Notes: generated from the letters alone by a model not told the origin. Positions 48,720-59,075 are shown, numbered from the stretch's first letter. The stretch is 64,000 bases of DNA from an uncultured Prochlorococcus sp. (GCA_902538225.1 CACBEF010000003.1:62001-126000); one strand, 5' to 3'. Made by a program: numbers and translations.

Positions 48720-49643
48720 GAAGTTATTAAGTATTTCAAGGCTTTTTTCCCATAAATTTTTTCTATCTTTTTTATTCATGGCGAAAGGAGAAGTAGGGGA
48801 TAGTTTTGGATGACCTCTGAAATTAAATTTAGGACCATAATGATCACCGCCTCTTGCGTCTGGTGAAGTAGCTGCAAATAGTTGAGGTAAAGCACCCATC
48901 TCAGCAGTTTGAAAAATAGGGCTAAATAATTCCAAAGTGAATGTTTCTAATGGACTAGGGTTAGGTTTTTGAGCAGAAAAGAGATTTGTTTTTGCAATTC
49001 CTGGGTGAGCAGCTAAAGAAAGTATATTTTTGTGCTTTAAGTTTTCATTTAGTTCCAAAGCAAACATTACATTTGCCAATTTGCTATTGGAGTAAGATTC
49101 CCATTTGTTGTAGTAGTTCTCGGCTTTCAGATTTTTCCAACCAACTTTGCCAAAAAATTGTGCTCCGGAGGTAACCGTCACTATTCTAGATTCTTCTTTT
49201 TTTTCAATAATTGGAAGTAGCTTTAGGGTCAAAAGCATGTGAGCTAGATGATTAACTGCAAATTGTATTTCATATCCCTGAGCACTAAGAGTTTTAGGCG
49301 GATGCATAATGCCTGCATTATTGATGAGTAAATCCAAATTTTCAAAATTATTAAAAATTTTGGACTCGACTTCAACAATATTTTTTAAATCTGACAAATC
49401 TAATTCTAAAGGTGTAAATATTCCTTCAGGATTAAGACCTTTAAGTTTTTTGATAGTTTGATTAGCTTTATCAAGCGATCTACAAGCTATAACAACATGA
49501 GCATTTTTTTCGGCTAAGGCCTTTGCAGTGTAGTATCCAAGACCACTATTAGCACCAGTAATTAGAGCTGTTTTGCCTGTAAGGTTTGGAATATTAGATG
49601 TTTCCCAGTTAGAGATTTTAGGTCTTGAAATAGTGGCAGTCAT
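48714..49643 (-). CDS. Short-chain dehydrogenase/reductase (retinol dehydrogenase/POR-like)
   Basis: TGANSGLGYYTAKALA, NNAGIM, YSNSKLANVMFALEL. Confidence 0.9.
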   Translation of the reverse strand: MTATISRPKISNWETSNIPNLTGKTALITGANSGLGYYTAKALAEKNAHVVIACRSLDKANQTIKKLKGLNPEGIFTPLELDLSDLKNIVEVESKIFNNFENLDLLINNAGIMHPPKTLSAQGYEIQFAVNHLAHMLLTLKLLPIIEKKEESRIVTVTSGAQFFGKVGWKNLKAENYYNKWESYSNSKLANVMFALELNENLKHKNILSLAAHPGIAKTNLFSAQKPNPSPLETFTLELFSPIFQTAEMGALPQLFAATSPDARGGDHYGPKFNFRGHPKLSPTSPFAMNKKDRKNLWEKSLEILNNFL

Positions 49644-49751
49644 TTAATAATCCTGCAAATTGCTTTGGAATTTAACCAAAATTTAATTACTTTTCTACTG
49701 TAAATACTGGAAGTCAGTATCGTGAGCTCTTTTTGAAGGTACTATTTAATA

Positions 49752-50501
49752 TTATTTTTCAATTGCATATTGCCATTCGTTATTTTGAGATAAACTTTTC
49801 TCTCTAAGTAACTGTAATTTCCTACTATTTATTTTTATAACTATTCCATTAGTTGGATATTTCGCAAATATTTTTCTCTCTAACCAATTTTTTTTATATA
49901 TTTGGATTTCGCTTGTATGATTTGTGAAGTAACTTTCAGGGGTGCTGAAGCCACATTTTTTAAGATAGTTAAGTGTTTCGTATTGATTAAGTCTTCCATT
50001 AAGTATTTGGAAACAGCAAAAGCGGAGACTTTCTCCAATCCCTTTCTTATCATTGAGGTATTTTCTTGTAATTCTTTGGGAAATGCCGGCAACCTGGTTT
50101 GTAGCGTATAATTCACCTCTAATTTGAAAATCTCGTTTGATAGGAATACAATCGGGGACATTTTTAATTTGTTTAATTTTGCTTGAGACATCAAATCCTT
50201 TTTTTGTAATAGCTTTATTAAAATTGCCATCTATATATCTAATTGCAATAGCACAGCCATCAATTTTTGGTTGAATGCTTAGTCTTGTTTTTGTTAGTAA
50301 ACTTTCCAAAAATACTTTATAGTTTTCTTTAGCTAATTTTGGCAAAAGTTTATTATTTTTTTGATTAAAGTAATCAGGCTCTGGATCAACATGAATAAAG
50401 AGCTTTTCAAGTTGCTTAAATGCATCATCCGAAATTATGCCTTCACCTATTCTGTATTGTTCATCTAGATACTTAACATCTCTCACTAATAAATTATTCA
50501 T
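49752..50501 (-). CDS. Stand-alone NAD+-dependent DNA ligase adenylation-domain protein
   Basis: IQPKIDGCAIAIRY (KxDG), RGELYA, TNGIVIKIN, EWQYAIEK; no OB-fold, zinc finger, HhH or BRCT. Confidence 0.85.
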   Translation of the reverse strand: MNNLLVRDVKYLDEQYRIGEGIISDDAFKQLEKLFIHVDPEPDYFNQKNNKLLPKLAKENYKVFLESLLTKTRLSIQPKIDGCAIAIRYIDGNFNKAITKKGFDVSSKIKQIKNVPDCIPIKRDFQIRGELYATNQVAGISQRITRKYLNDKKGIGESLRFCCFQILNGRLNQYETLNYLKKCGFSTPESYFTNHTSEIQIYKKNWLERKIFAKYPTNGIVIKINSRKLQLLREKSLSQNNEWQYAIEK

Positions 50502-50778
50502 AATAATTTTGATAAATATTTAAAAACCTTTTAGAGAAAATCATTTAAATAAAGATTTGAAAATTAAAATTAGATTTAAAAAGTAATTGACCACTAAATA
50601 TCCTCCTACGCAGAGAGCGATTTAAGAGTATAAAATGTACTCATCAGGCGTTTAAATTAAATACTTCAATCAAACATATTTACTTAAAAGTGAAATAGAA
50701 AATTTTAAGGAATAATTTGGAGATTAATTTTTGAAATTTCTATCAATACAAAAAAAAATTTTTTAAAGTTATGAGAAA

Positions 50779-51933
50779 ATGTCATTTTTATTAAAAGCCC
50801 AAAATACTTGGGCAAATTTTGCGAAATACAAAATTAATGATTATGCAAAATTAAGAAATTTTGATTTTGGGCCAAATAACGAAAATTCAGTTTCAAAATT
50901 ATCGCCTTTCATTACTCATAGAATTTTATCGGAATATGATCTGATTCATGATATTAAAAGTAAGTACAAAATCAAAAATTCAACTAAATTTGTTGAAGAA
51001 ATATTTTGGAGAGTTTACTGGAAAGGGTGGTTAGAAAATAGACCTAAAGTTTGGAGAAATTTTATTTCAGAAAACAATCTCGATTTTGAATATGAGCTAT
51101 ATGAAAGTGCAATTAATGGCAATACAGAATTAGATTTTTTTAATTCTTGGGTCCATGAACTAAAGCAGTACAACTATTTGCACAACCATACAAGAATGTG
51201 GTTTGCGAGTACTTGGATATTTAATTTAGGCCTTCCATGGCAATTGGGAGCAAAGTTTTTCTTTAAATATCTTTTTGATGGTGATGCTGCATCTAATCTC
51301 CTTAGCTGGAGATGGGTCGGAGGATTGCAAACGAAGGGAAAACAATATCTTTTTTCATCATCAAACCTCAGAAAATTTTCAAACAATAGATTTAATGCAG
51401 AAAAAATAATTAATCAAAAAATTTTTCTTGAAGAATCTAATCAAATACCATTAGAAGATGAGATTTATAAAAATGATATGGATCCTAAATCAGATAATCT
51501 GATTATGTTTGAAAATGATCTGCACCTTGCAACCCTTATAAATTTACTTACAAGCTATAAAAAAGTATTTATTATCCTTTTAAAAAATGAACAAAGACAA
51601 ATTAAATTGTCTGAATCTGTTTTGAAATTTAAACAAGATTTGGTCTCTGAATTTGTAGAGCATTTTGATAATGTTGAACAGATTGATCCTTATTCACTGG
51701 AAAATACTCTTAAAAATACCAACGAGATAGACATTATTTATCCTGGAGTGGGAGAAAATTATGATTTCATAACTGAGTTTAAAAATTTACACCATAAAAA
51801 AATTTTTAATCTTGTGAGGGATGAAGATTTATTTGCTTGGAAATTTGCTAAAAAAGGGTTTTTCAAATTTAAAGAAAATATTCCAAAAATAAATCAGAGA
51901 ATATTAGAAAATTATTCAAAAAATAATTTTTAA
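50779..51933 (+). CDS. Photolyase/cryptochrome FAD-binding-domain protein with C-terminal alpha/beta-like region
   Basis: FVEEIFWRVYWKGWL, HNHTRMWFASTWI, LFDGDAASNLLSWRWVGGLQTKGK. Confidence 0.85.
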   Translation: MSFLLKAQNTWANFAKYKINDYAKLRNFDFGPNNENSVSKLSPFITHRILSEYDLIHDIKSKYKIKNSTKFVEEIFWRVYWKGWLENRPKVWRNFISENNLDFEYELYESAINGNTELDFFNSWVHELKQYNYLHNHTRMWFASTWIFNLGLPWQLGAKFFFKYLFDGDAASNLLSWRWVGGLQTKGKQYLFSSSNLRKFSNNRFNAEKIINQKIFLEESNQIPLEDEIYKNDMDPKSDNLIMFENDLHLATLINLLTSYKKVFIILLKNEQRQIKLSESVLKFKQDLVSEFVEHFDNVEQIDPYSLENTLKNTNEIDIIYPGVGENYDFITEFKNLHHKKIFNLVRDEDLFAWKFAKKGFFKFKENIPKINQRILENYSKNNF

Positions 51934-52068
51934 CTGAGTTAAATTCCTAATCAGAAAATAACCCTTTTGGTAAGTAAGTATAAATACTTATTTAGGTGCG
52001 ACTTTTGCTCTTTAATCCACGATGGATACTGTAACTAGTTATTTTTACTTAAGGATAAATTTTTTATA

Positions 52069-52620
52069 GTGCTTTCAACAATTCTTACCAAGTCGTTTAG
52101 CAAAGATACTGCTTTATTAATTCTTAGAGTTATAACTGGAACTGTTCTTATTCATCACGGTTATGAGAAATTAGCTAATATAGAAAATTTCGCTGATGCT
52201 TTTGTAAGACCACTACATCTCCCATTCCCAATATTTTTATCATACATAGCGGCATTCTCAGAAATAGGTGGTAGTTGGTTGCTAATTATCGGCTTAGCTA
52301 CAAGATTCGGAGCTTTGGCAATCGTTGGAACAATTTCTGTGGCTATATATCATGCACTTGTTACTTCAGGTTTTAATATTTTCTTACTAGAGCTTTTACT
52401 TTTGTATTTCGCTTCAGCAACTTCAATTGCATTAACAGGGCCTGGTAATTTCTCCTTAGATGAAGTAATTATCAGAATTTTGAAATCAGAAGATGAAGAG
52501 GAAATCATACCTTCAACAAAAGTAAAACCTTCCAAGCAAGTTGAAGTTAAAGAAGAAACAAGCAAAGGTGGTTTATTTCAATTTCTGCAAGCGAACATAC
52601 TCTCAGATACTTCAAGCTAA
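52069..52620 (+). CDS. DoxX family protein
   Basis: LILRVITGTVLIHHGYEKLANIENFADAFVRPLHLPFPIFLSYIAAFSEIGGSWLLIIGL. Confidence 0.92.
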   Translation: MLSTILTKSFSKDTALLILRVITGTVLIHHGYEKLANIENFADAFVRPLHLPFPIFLSYIAAFSEIGGSWLLIIGLATRFGALAIVGTISVAIYHALVTSGFNIFLLELLLLYFASATSIALTGPGNFSLDEVIIRILKSEDEEEIIPSTKVKPSKQVEVKEETSKGGLFQFLQANILSDTSS

Positions 52621-52859
52621 CTTTTTAGGATAGAGACTATTTATTAGTTCTAACCTTTTTCGATAACTGTTTCTCTTCTCATTTTTTATCTTAATAGTTG
52701 CTTCAGAAAGACTTATAAACAGCCCTATAGCAGTCACCCAAGATAAAAAAATAAAAGGGTTTTCAGGAATTTCTGAGAAATTCATATAAATAATACTTCT
52801 TTTTTAAAACTTACTTATCACTATATGTTTTTCAACCTAAATATACAATTTAGAAATAT

Positions 52860-53411
52860 TTAAGGATTAATTTCAACTTTTTCCCATTTTTTAACCTTTT
52901 CCCAAAGATATCGTTTATGAACAGGCTTTTCTAATTTAAGAAGATCTACTGAATCGATTTCAAAATTTAGAACCACAAAATTTTCTGACTTGGGTAGATT
53001 GGATAATATTTCATGAGTAGATTGGAGTTTTGGGTTTATTTTCTCTCCAGGAGATCCCCAAAACCAAGAAGTTTTTGATTTTTCTGATAATAAATCCCAA
53101 TAATTTTTGTTATCACTTAATTCACTTATTTTCCCTTTGAATCTATATTGTGATTTGGTTTTCAAAAAGAACCATAATATTTCTGCATTAGGGTTAGATT
53201 TTAAATGCCCAATTTTTTCACTTCTTCTATCTGTAAAAATAATCATTGAACTATCTTTATTCCACCCTCTGAAAACAACTGTTCTTAATCTTGGCTCATT
53301 TTCTTCGCTGACTGTTGCAAGCTGTATCCATCTATTAGAGGGTGATTTGCCCTCTTTTTTTCTAGAAGATTTTAAATCTTGCCTCCAACTGGGTAAGTTG
53401 TTATCAGGCAT
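52860..53411 (-). CDS. Pyridoxamine-phosphate-oxidase-like FMN flavoprotein
   Basis: RWIQLATVSEENEPRLRTVVFRGWNKDSSMIIFTDRRSEKIGHL...KSQYRFKGK. Confidence 0.88.
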   Translation of the reverse strand: MPDNNLPSWRQDLKSSRKKEGKSPSNRWIQLATVSEENEPRLRTVVFRGWNKDSSMIIFTDRRSEKIGHLKSNPNAEILWFFLKTKSQYRFKGKISELSDNKNYWDLLSEKSKTSWFWGSPGEKINPKLQSTHEILSNLPKSENFVVLNFEIDSVDLLKLEKPVHKRYLWEKVKKWEKVEINP

Positions 53412-54021
53412 TTAATTTAGGAAAGATAAAACCACTTTTCTTTTTATATTCTTCGAATGAATCATATTTTGAGAGCGATTTATCTTTTTTTATCATTCTT
53501 GGCAGAAAAACTATAGAGAAAAATATTGCAAGAATTACTAATGGAATGAAACTCATTGAAAGTATGGCGAATGATAGATAAATTAGTATTTCCCCTAGAT
53601 AATTTGTATTCCTTATATTTTTGAAAAATCCTTCTTTAATTAGATCTTTTTTTAATTTAAGAGAAAAATATTTTTGGGCATCACTAGCAAAGTGTAGAAA
53701 CACACCAATTATGTTTATAGATACAGATGCAGCTATTACGATATTTGGAACAGATTTCTGAGATGAGATAAGAATGTATGGAGCCACCCAGTAACTTCCA
53801 AGGAAAATAAAACCAGTAACTGAAGTTAAAAAATTGATTTTTTCTTTAAAATAAGGATCTGGGAATATCTTTTCTTTAAGAAGCCAAAGTAATCCATAAG
53901 TACCATGCAGAGCTAAATAAACGTAGGGAGCGATCGTAAAATTATCAAAAAAAATCATAAGACCTATCACTACAAATGCAGTGAGGCCCTTATGTAGATT
54001 AATTATTTGATTAAGTTTCAT
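53404..54021 (-). CDS. DUF1295/ICMT-like membrane protein
   Basis: YFSLKLKKDLIKEGFFKNIRNTNYLGEILIYLSF; multiple TM. Confidence 0.75.
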   Translation of the reverse strand: MKLNQIINLHKGLTAFVVIGLMIFFDNFTIAPYVYLALHGTYGLLWLLKEKIFPDPYFKEKINFLTSVTGFIFLGSYWVAPYILISSQKSVPNIVIAASVSINIIGVFLHFASDAQKYFSLKLKKDLIKEGFFKNIRNTNYLGEILIYLSFAILSMSFIPLVILAIFFSIVFLPRMIKKDKSLSKYDSFEEYKKKSGFIFPKLNA

Positions 54022-54090
54022 TTTTTTTTTAATAATCTAAAAAATGAAATTATTTTCTGTGGATATAACCTAGATAGTCAAAAGTTTTAA

Positions 54091-54162
54091 TGGGCGATAC
54101 TGGATTCGAACCAGTGGCCACTACCGTGTCGAGGTAGTGCTCTACCACTGAGCTAATCGCCC
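54091..54162 (-). tRNA. trnV-GAC: tRNA-Val (GAC)
   Basis: Minus strand GGGCGATTAGCTCAGTGGTAGAGCACTACCTCGACACGGTAGTGGCCACTGGTTCGAATCCAGTATCGCCCA folds as cloverleaf; loop TCGACAC gives anticodon GAC. Confidence 0.95.
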
Positions 54163-54211
54163 AAATTGAAGAATTTTTAATCCCCCTTATAAGAAAATAG
54201 CAGGTTGCGTT

Positions 54212-55003
54212 TCATTTTCTAAGTAATTTAACTTTCCATCGTTCTCTTTTGGTCATTTCTAAATTGAGAATTTCAATAAATCCTTTATTTTCAAGTTCTA
54301 GTTTGTCGCCAATTTTTAGATTAATAGTTGGCTTATTAATTTTGCTTCCATTTAGTCTGAGCATTCCATTTCCTATCCTTTCAATGATTTTGGTTCGTGA
54401 TACCCTAAAGCCCGCTGAAGCTATAGCATCTAATCTTTTTGAAGCTTCTACTGTATTGACAAGTTTTTTTGATCTTCCAGAAGGTATTTGTAATTCATCT
54501 ATATCTACTACATTAACTTTTACTTTTACGTCTCTCAAATAAAAAATCTTTTCATCTAGATGCTTAATATCTGAATTATCAATTATCCCTTGTGCTCCCC
54601 TATCGCCAATAGTCCATATATCTCCAATTTTTATTTGATTAACCCCATTTTCAATTAAGAGGGTTCTAAAGTCGTCTTGTGTAGCATTATCAAATAAAAA
54701 ATTTCCATTAATTTTTATTCCTTGAGCTGGAAAATTACTTTTTAGCGCATCCTCTTCGGGAATATTATCTCCTCTAAAGCAAGCTATCATTGATCTTTGA
54801 GAAGAGGAGAATCCTCCATAAATAAAAAATTTGAAATCATTTAAATTTTCAAAATCTTTTAAAATCTCTTCGCAAACATAAGTTGAATTAAACCCAGTCC
54901 AATAAGTTTCCCAGTGTTTATAAGCTAAGTTAGCAATATTTATTAATTCCTCAGTTTCTTTTTTGTAGTTTGAATTTATTAAGATTTCTTTTAAGTCAAT
55001 CAT
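54212..55003 (-). CDS. YlmH/photosystem II S4-domain-type RNA-binding protein
   Basis: VEASKRLDAIASAGFRVSRTKIIERIGNGMLRLNGSKINKPTINLKIGD S4 domain. Confidence 0.88.
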   Translation of the reverse strand: MIDLKEILINSNYKKETEELINIANLAYKHWETYWTGFNSTYVCEEILKDFENLNDFKFFIYGGFSSSQRSMIACFRGDNIPEEDALKSNFPAQGIKINGNFLFDNATQDDFRTLLIENGVNQIKIGDIWTIGDRGAQGIIDNSDIKHLDEKIFYLRDVKVKVNVVDIDELQIPSGRSKKLVNTVEASKRLDAIASAGFRVSRTKIIERIGNGMLRLNGSKINKPTINLKIGDKLELENKGFIEILNLEMTKRERWKVKLLRK

Positions 55004-55570
55004 TTAGCTTTCTAAAAAAATTATATCTTTTGCTTCTGATTGTTTTATCAAAGCCCATGGTAATTCAGTTCCAATTTGATTTTCAAGTAGAACAAGCCAT
55101 TTACCCTCTTTATTAAAATTAATGATTGTTCTTAACTCTTTATTTCTATTAATGTTGATACTTGCAGAAGAAACAATGCTCCCTAAATATCCTGAACCCA
55201 TTCCTAAAAGACCCCCAATTAATGATTCCCCGATGTTATTTAAACCAAGAAAGCTGAAGGTAGATAAATTTGTCATATTAGAAAAAGCTATTCCAGCTAT
55301 AAAACCAAATGGCATTAGCCATCTACTCATATCTTTTTGTCTGATCTTTCTATCAAGTTTAGGATTTAAGATTCTTATATCTTCAAAATTTTGAGATTTG
55401 AATAATATATTTGCTTTCGCATCTAGCAATTCTGTTTCATCTGATGATATTTTCTCACTTATTGGCGGGATCAAAATAGCTTCAGAGAGCATTACTGATT
55501 TTTCTTTGAAAACATCAAATAGCTGGATACATTTATCGATGTCTTCAAATATCACAATACTTTTAGTCAA
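55004..55570 (-). CDS. Conserved hypothetical membrane protein
   Basis: ORF 188 aa, glycine-rich TM region; adjoins S4 gene. Confidence 0.65.
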   Translation of the reverse strand: MTKSIVIFEDIDKCIQLFDVFKEKSVMLSEAILIPPISEKISSDETELLDAKANILFKSQNFEDIRILNPKLDRKIRQKDMSRWLMPFGFIAGIAFSNMTNLSTFSFLGLNNIGESLIGGLLGMGSGYLGSIVSSASININRNKELRTIINFNKEGKWLVLLENQIGTELPWALIKQSEAKDIIFLES

Positions 55571-55669
55571 ATTTCAACCCTCAAATGTTTGTGTGTTATT
55601 CAAATTAATAAAATAAGATACATACACTATAGATTAAGTTAAAGTAAAAGATTAAAGAACCAATCTTAA

Positions 55670-57256
55670 ATGACAAAAGTTCTCATTACAGATCCAATTG
55701 ATCAAACAGGAATCGATATTCTTTCACAAGTTGCTCAGGTTGATCAGAAGATAGGAATCTCAGACTCTGAGTTAGCTTCCATTATTAAAGATTATGATGC
55801 TTTAATGATTCGTTCTGGTACTCAAGTGACTGAAGAGATTATTAACTCTTCAAGTAAACTGAGAATTATTGGAAGAGCTGGAGTGGGAGTCGATAATGTA
55901 GATGTTAAGGCTGCTACACAAAAAGGAGTTCTTGTTGTTAATTCTCCAGGAGGTAATACAATAGCTGCTGCTGAACATACTATAGCTATGATGTTGGCTT
56001 TATCTAGACATATTCCAATTGCTAATAGGAGTACTTTGTCAGGTAAATGGGAAAGAAAGAAATTTGTTGGTAATGAGCTTTATAAGAAAAAATTAGGTGT
56101 AGTAGGTTTAGGGAAAATTGGTGCTCATGTAGCGAAAGTTGCTAATGCATTAGGAATGGAAGTTTACGGATATGATCCCTTTGTTTCAACTGAAAGAGCT
56201 CAACAAATACAAGTTAAACTATCTGAACTAGAGGATTTATTCAAACAATCCGATTATGTAACTTTGCATTTGCCTCGCACACCAGAGACAGAGAATTTAG
56301 TCAATATAGATGTCCTTAAAAGTATGAAAAGTAGCGCAAAATTAATTAATTGTGCTCGAGGAGGCTTAATTGACGAAGATGCATTAGCAGAAGCTTTAAA
56401 TAAATCATTGATTGCAGGTGCTGCAATAGATGTCTTTTCAAAAGAACCTTTGGAATCTAATTCACCACTTTTGAAGGTTGAAAAGAATCTTATACTTACC
56501 CCACATTTAGGAGCATCTACTCGGGAAGCACAAGAAAATGTAGCTGTTGATGTTGCAGAGCAAATAAGAGATGTCTTGCTTGGTTTATCTGCTAGAACTG
56601 CAGTAAATATTCCAGGTTTGAGCCCTGATATTATGGATAGTCTAAAACCTCATCTGCAGTTGGCTGAAACAATGGGTTTGCTTATAAGCCAGCTTTCAGG
56701 TGGACAGATACAGAAACTAGAAGTAAAGCTTCAAGGTGAATTTGTTCAACATCCTTCTCAGCCATTAATAATAGCTAGTCTAAAAGGCCTTCTAAGTAAA
56801 GCTTTGGGAGATAGGATTAATTATGTGAATGCTTCGCTAGAAGCAGATTCAAGAGGTATTTCAGTAGTCGAGAATAAAGATGAGGCGAGACCTGAATTTG
56901 CTAGTGGTTCGCTTCAGTTAACCACTCATGGAGATAATGGCGACCATAGCGTAGCAGGAAGCATTTTTGCTGATGGGGAATTAAGAATTATTAGTATTGA
57001 TCAATACCCAGTTAATGTATCGCCAAGCAGATATATGTTGGTTACTAGGCATAGAGATATGCCAGGCATTATTGGCAAGCTGGGGTCTTTATTAGGTAGC
57101 AACAATGTAAATATTGCCTCAATGCAAGTTGGGCGCAAAATTGTTAGAGGAGAAGCTGTTATGGTTCTAAGTATTGATGATCCAATACCTAATAAGTTGC
57201 TTGACACCATTATTGAAGTAGATGGGATTACCAACGCTAATCCAGTTACTTTATGA
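55670..57256 (+). CDS. serA: D-3-phosphoglycerate dehydrogenase
   Basis: GRAGVGVDNVDVKAAT, VVGLGKIGAHVAKV, C-terminal ACT domain. Confidence 0.96.
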   Translation: MTKVLITDPIDQTGIDILSQVAQVDQKIGISDSELASIIKDYDALMIRSGTQVTEEIINSSSKLRIIGRAGVGVDNVDVKAATQKGVLVVNSPGGNTIAAAEHTIAMMLALSRHIPIANRSTLSGKWERKKFVGNELYKKKLGVVGLGKIGAHVAKVANALGMEVYGYDPFVSTERAQQIQVKLSELEDLFKQSDYVTLHLPRTPETENLVNIDVLKSMKSSAKLINCARGGLIDEDALAEALNKSLIAGAAIDVFSKEPLESNSPLLKVEKNLILTPHLGASTREAQENVAVDVAEQIRDVLLGLSARTAVNIPGLSPDIMDSLKPHLQLAETMGLLISQLSGGQIQKLEVKLQGEFVQHPSQPLIIASLKGLLSKALGDRINYVNASLEADSRGISVVENKDEARPEFASGSLQLTTHGDNGDHSVAGSIFADGELRIISIDQYPVNVSPSRYMLVTRHRDMPGIIGKLGSLLGSNNVNIASMQVGRKIVRGEAVMVLSIDDPIPNKLLDTIIEVDGITNANPVTL

Positions 57257-57274
57257 AGAGGCTTGTCCTAATTA

Positions 57275-58186
57275 ATGAAAACTAAAGATTGGTATAAACT
57301 AACTTTTCTAATAGAAAGTGATTCTGAAGAAATTATTATTTGGAAATTAAATGATCTGGGAATATTAAGTTTTTCATTTGAATATTTAATTAAAAATGAA
57401 AATAAAAAAGAAGTGAATATATGGCTTCCAATTGATGATTGGGGCGAGAGTTCTAGAAGTGGTTTTGAAAAAATAATTAGCAAACTTCTAAACATTAATC
57501 CCACTAAGAATCAATTTTTTGATTGGAGTATTATTAAAGAGGAGGATTGGTTAACAAGCTGGAAGAAATATTGGGCTCCTGAATTAGTAGGGAATCATTT
57601 TTTAATATTGCCTTGTTGGATAAATCTAAATGAAAAATTTAAAGATAAACAAATTATAAAAATTGATCCTGGAGCAGCCTTTGGTACAGGAAGTCATCCT
57701 TCGACTTATCTTTGCTTGGAAAAAATGGAGAATATTTTATTTTCTGATAAAAAGGTATTAGATATTGGGAGTGGTAGCGGGATTTTGAGTGTCGCCGCAA
57801 AATTACTTGGCGCTAAGGAGGTTTGTGCAGTGGATAATGATTATTTAGCTATAAATTCAACTAACTCTAATTTTCAACTAAATTTCGGTAATTTAAAAAA
57901 CTTAAATACATATTTGGGACCTTTTAATGAAGTATTTTTAAAAAATCAACTTAAACAATTTGATTTTGTTTTATGCAATATTCTTGCTGAAGTAATAAAA
58001 AAAATGATTCCAAATATTTATAAGTGTTTGAAAAACAATGGAGAAGTAATTTTCAGTGGAATTTTGAATTCACAAAAGGATGAAATTATAAAAATATTAA
58101 TTCAGAATGACTTGAAATTATTGGATGTATCAACTAGAAAAGATTGGGCATGCATTTCTGCGCAAAAGACCAGCGATCCAGCCTAA
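57275..58186 (+). CDS. prmA: Ribosomal protein L11 methyltransferase
   Basis: [36 protein letters not shown]. Confidence 0.93.
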   Translation: MKTKDWYKLTFLIESDSEEIIIWKLNDLGILSFSFEYLIKNENKKEVNIWLPIDDWGESSRSGFEKIISKLLNINPTKNQFFDWSIIKEEDWLTSWKKYWAPELVGNHFLILPCWINLNEKFKDKQIIKIDPGAAFGTGSHPSTYLCLEKMENILFSDKKVLDIGSGSGILSVAAKLLGAKEVCAVDNDYLAINSTNSNFQLNFGNLKNLNTYLGPFNEVFLKNQLKQFDFVLCNILAEVIKKMIPNIYKCLKNNGEVIFSGILNSQKDEIIKILIQNDLKLLDVSTRKDWACISAQKTSDPA

Positions 58187-58320
58187 GTATAAGTTTTTCT
58201 TATAGATACTCTTTCATACATTTTATTGTGTCATTTTTTACTTCAAAATCTCACATATCGACCCAATCGATGTTAAAAATGTAGTTGATAGGTATTAACT
58301 ACCAACAATTTTTTTTTTAA

Positions 58321-58620
58321 ATGGCTTCTTACAAAGTTACACTCATCAACGAAGGTGAAGGTCTTAATTCAACTATCGAAGTACCTGATGACCAGTACAT
58401 CCTTGATGCTGCTGAAGAACAAGGTATAGACCTTCCTTATTCCTGCAGAGCTGGAGCATGTTCAACATGCGCTGGAAAAGTTACATCAGGTAGTGTTGAT
58501 CAATCAGATCAAAGTTTCTTGGATGATGACCAACTTGAAGCTGGTTTTGTACTTACATGTGTTGCTTATCCAACATCTGACGTAACAATTACAACTCATG
58601 CTGAGGAAGAATTGTATTAA
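58321..58620 (+). CDS. petF: Plant-type [2Fe-2S] ferredoxin
   Basis: [16 protein letters not shown]...[13 protein letters not shown]. Confidence 0.96.
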   Translation: MASYKVTLINEGEGLNSTIEVPDDQYILDAAEEQGIDLPYSCRAGACSTCAGKVTSGSVDQSDQSFLDDDQLEAGFVLTCVAYPTSDVTITTHAEEELY

Positions 58621-58664
58621 TTATAAAAAATTAACTTTTCTAAGTTGATTATTCATTATTTCTC

Positions 58665-58693
58665 TGCCACCCTCTATAAAGGTGGCTTTTTTT
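58665..58693 (+). terminator. Terminator downstream of ferredoxin
   Basis: GCCACC ctctataaa GGTGGC TTTTTTT. Confidence 0.85.
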
Positions 58694-58697
58694 ATGG

Positions 58698-59066
58698 ATG
58701 AATAAATTTGAATTTTTCAAGACTGGTAGTGTTCAATCAAGTTATGGAGGTCAGTACAGTTATAGGGTAATTGGACCATGTTGCAGACTATATGATAGGG
58801 AAGAGTTACCCTGGCCCTGTTCAAGACTTGCTTGGAGAAGTAAGGAGCCTAGTTGGAGAAGAATAGGCTCTAGGTTCGTTGCTGATATGGCTTCACGAAA
58901 ATGCCCATCTTACTCAGTTCAGATTTTGGAGCCTGGATCAAAACCTGTTGAAACAGTTATAACTTTTTTTTCGAAGAAATTTTCTTCTGATATACAAGAA
59001 TGGTGGTATAGCAAAAAACCAGACTCAAAAGAGCCTGGTAATATCTTCCCATCTGAAGTTAGTTAG
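58698..59066 (+). CDS. Conserved hypothetical protein
   Basis: ORF 122 aa. Confidence 0.65.
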   Translation: MNKFEFFKTGSVQSSYGGQYSYRVIGPCCRLYDREELPWPCSRLAWRSKEPSWRRIGSRFVADMASRKCPSYSVQILEPGSKPVETVITFFSKKFSSDIQEWWYSKKPDSKEPGNIFPSEVS

Positions 59067-59075
59067 CTTAAAATC

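Noticed and set aside
49880-50230. Second minus-strand frame (116 aa) and plus-strand 49902-50111
   Set aside because: Alternative frames within the ligase-like gene; the 49752-50501 frame carries all recognisable motifs.
55122-55616. Plus-strand ORFs opposite the 55004-55570 protein
   Set aside because: Antisense shadow ORFs with no family resemblance.
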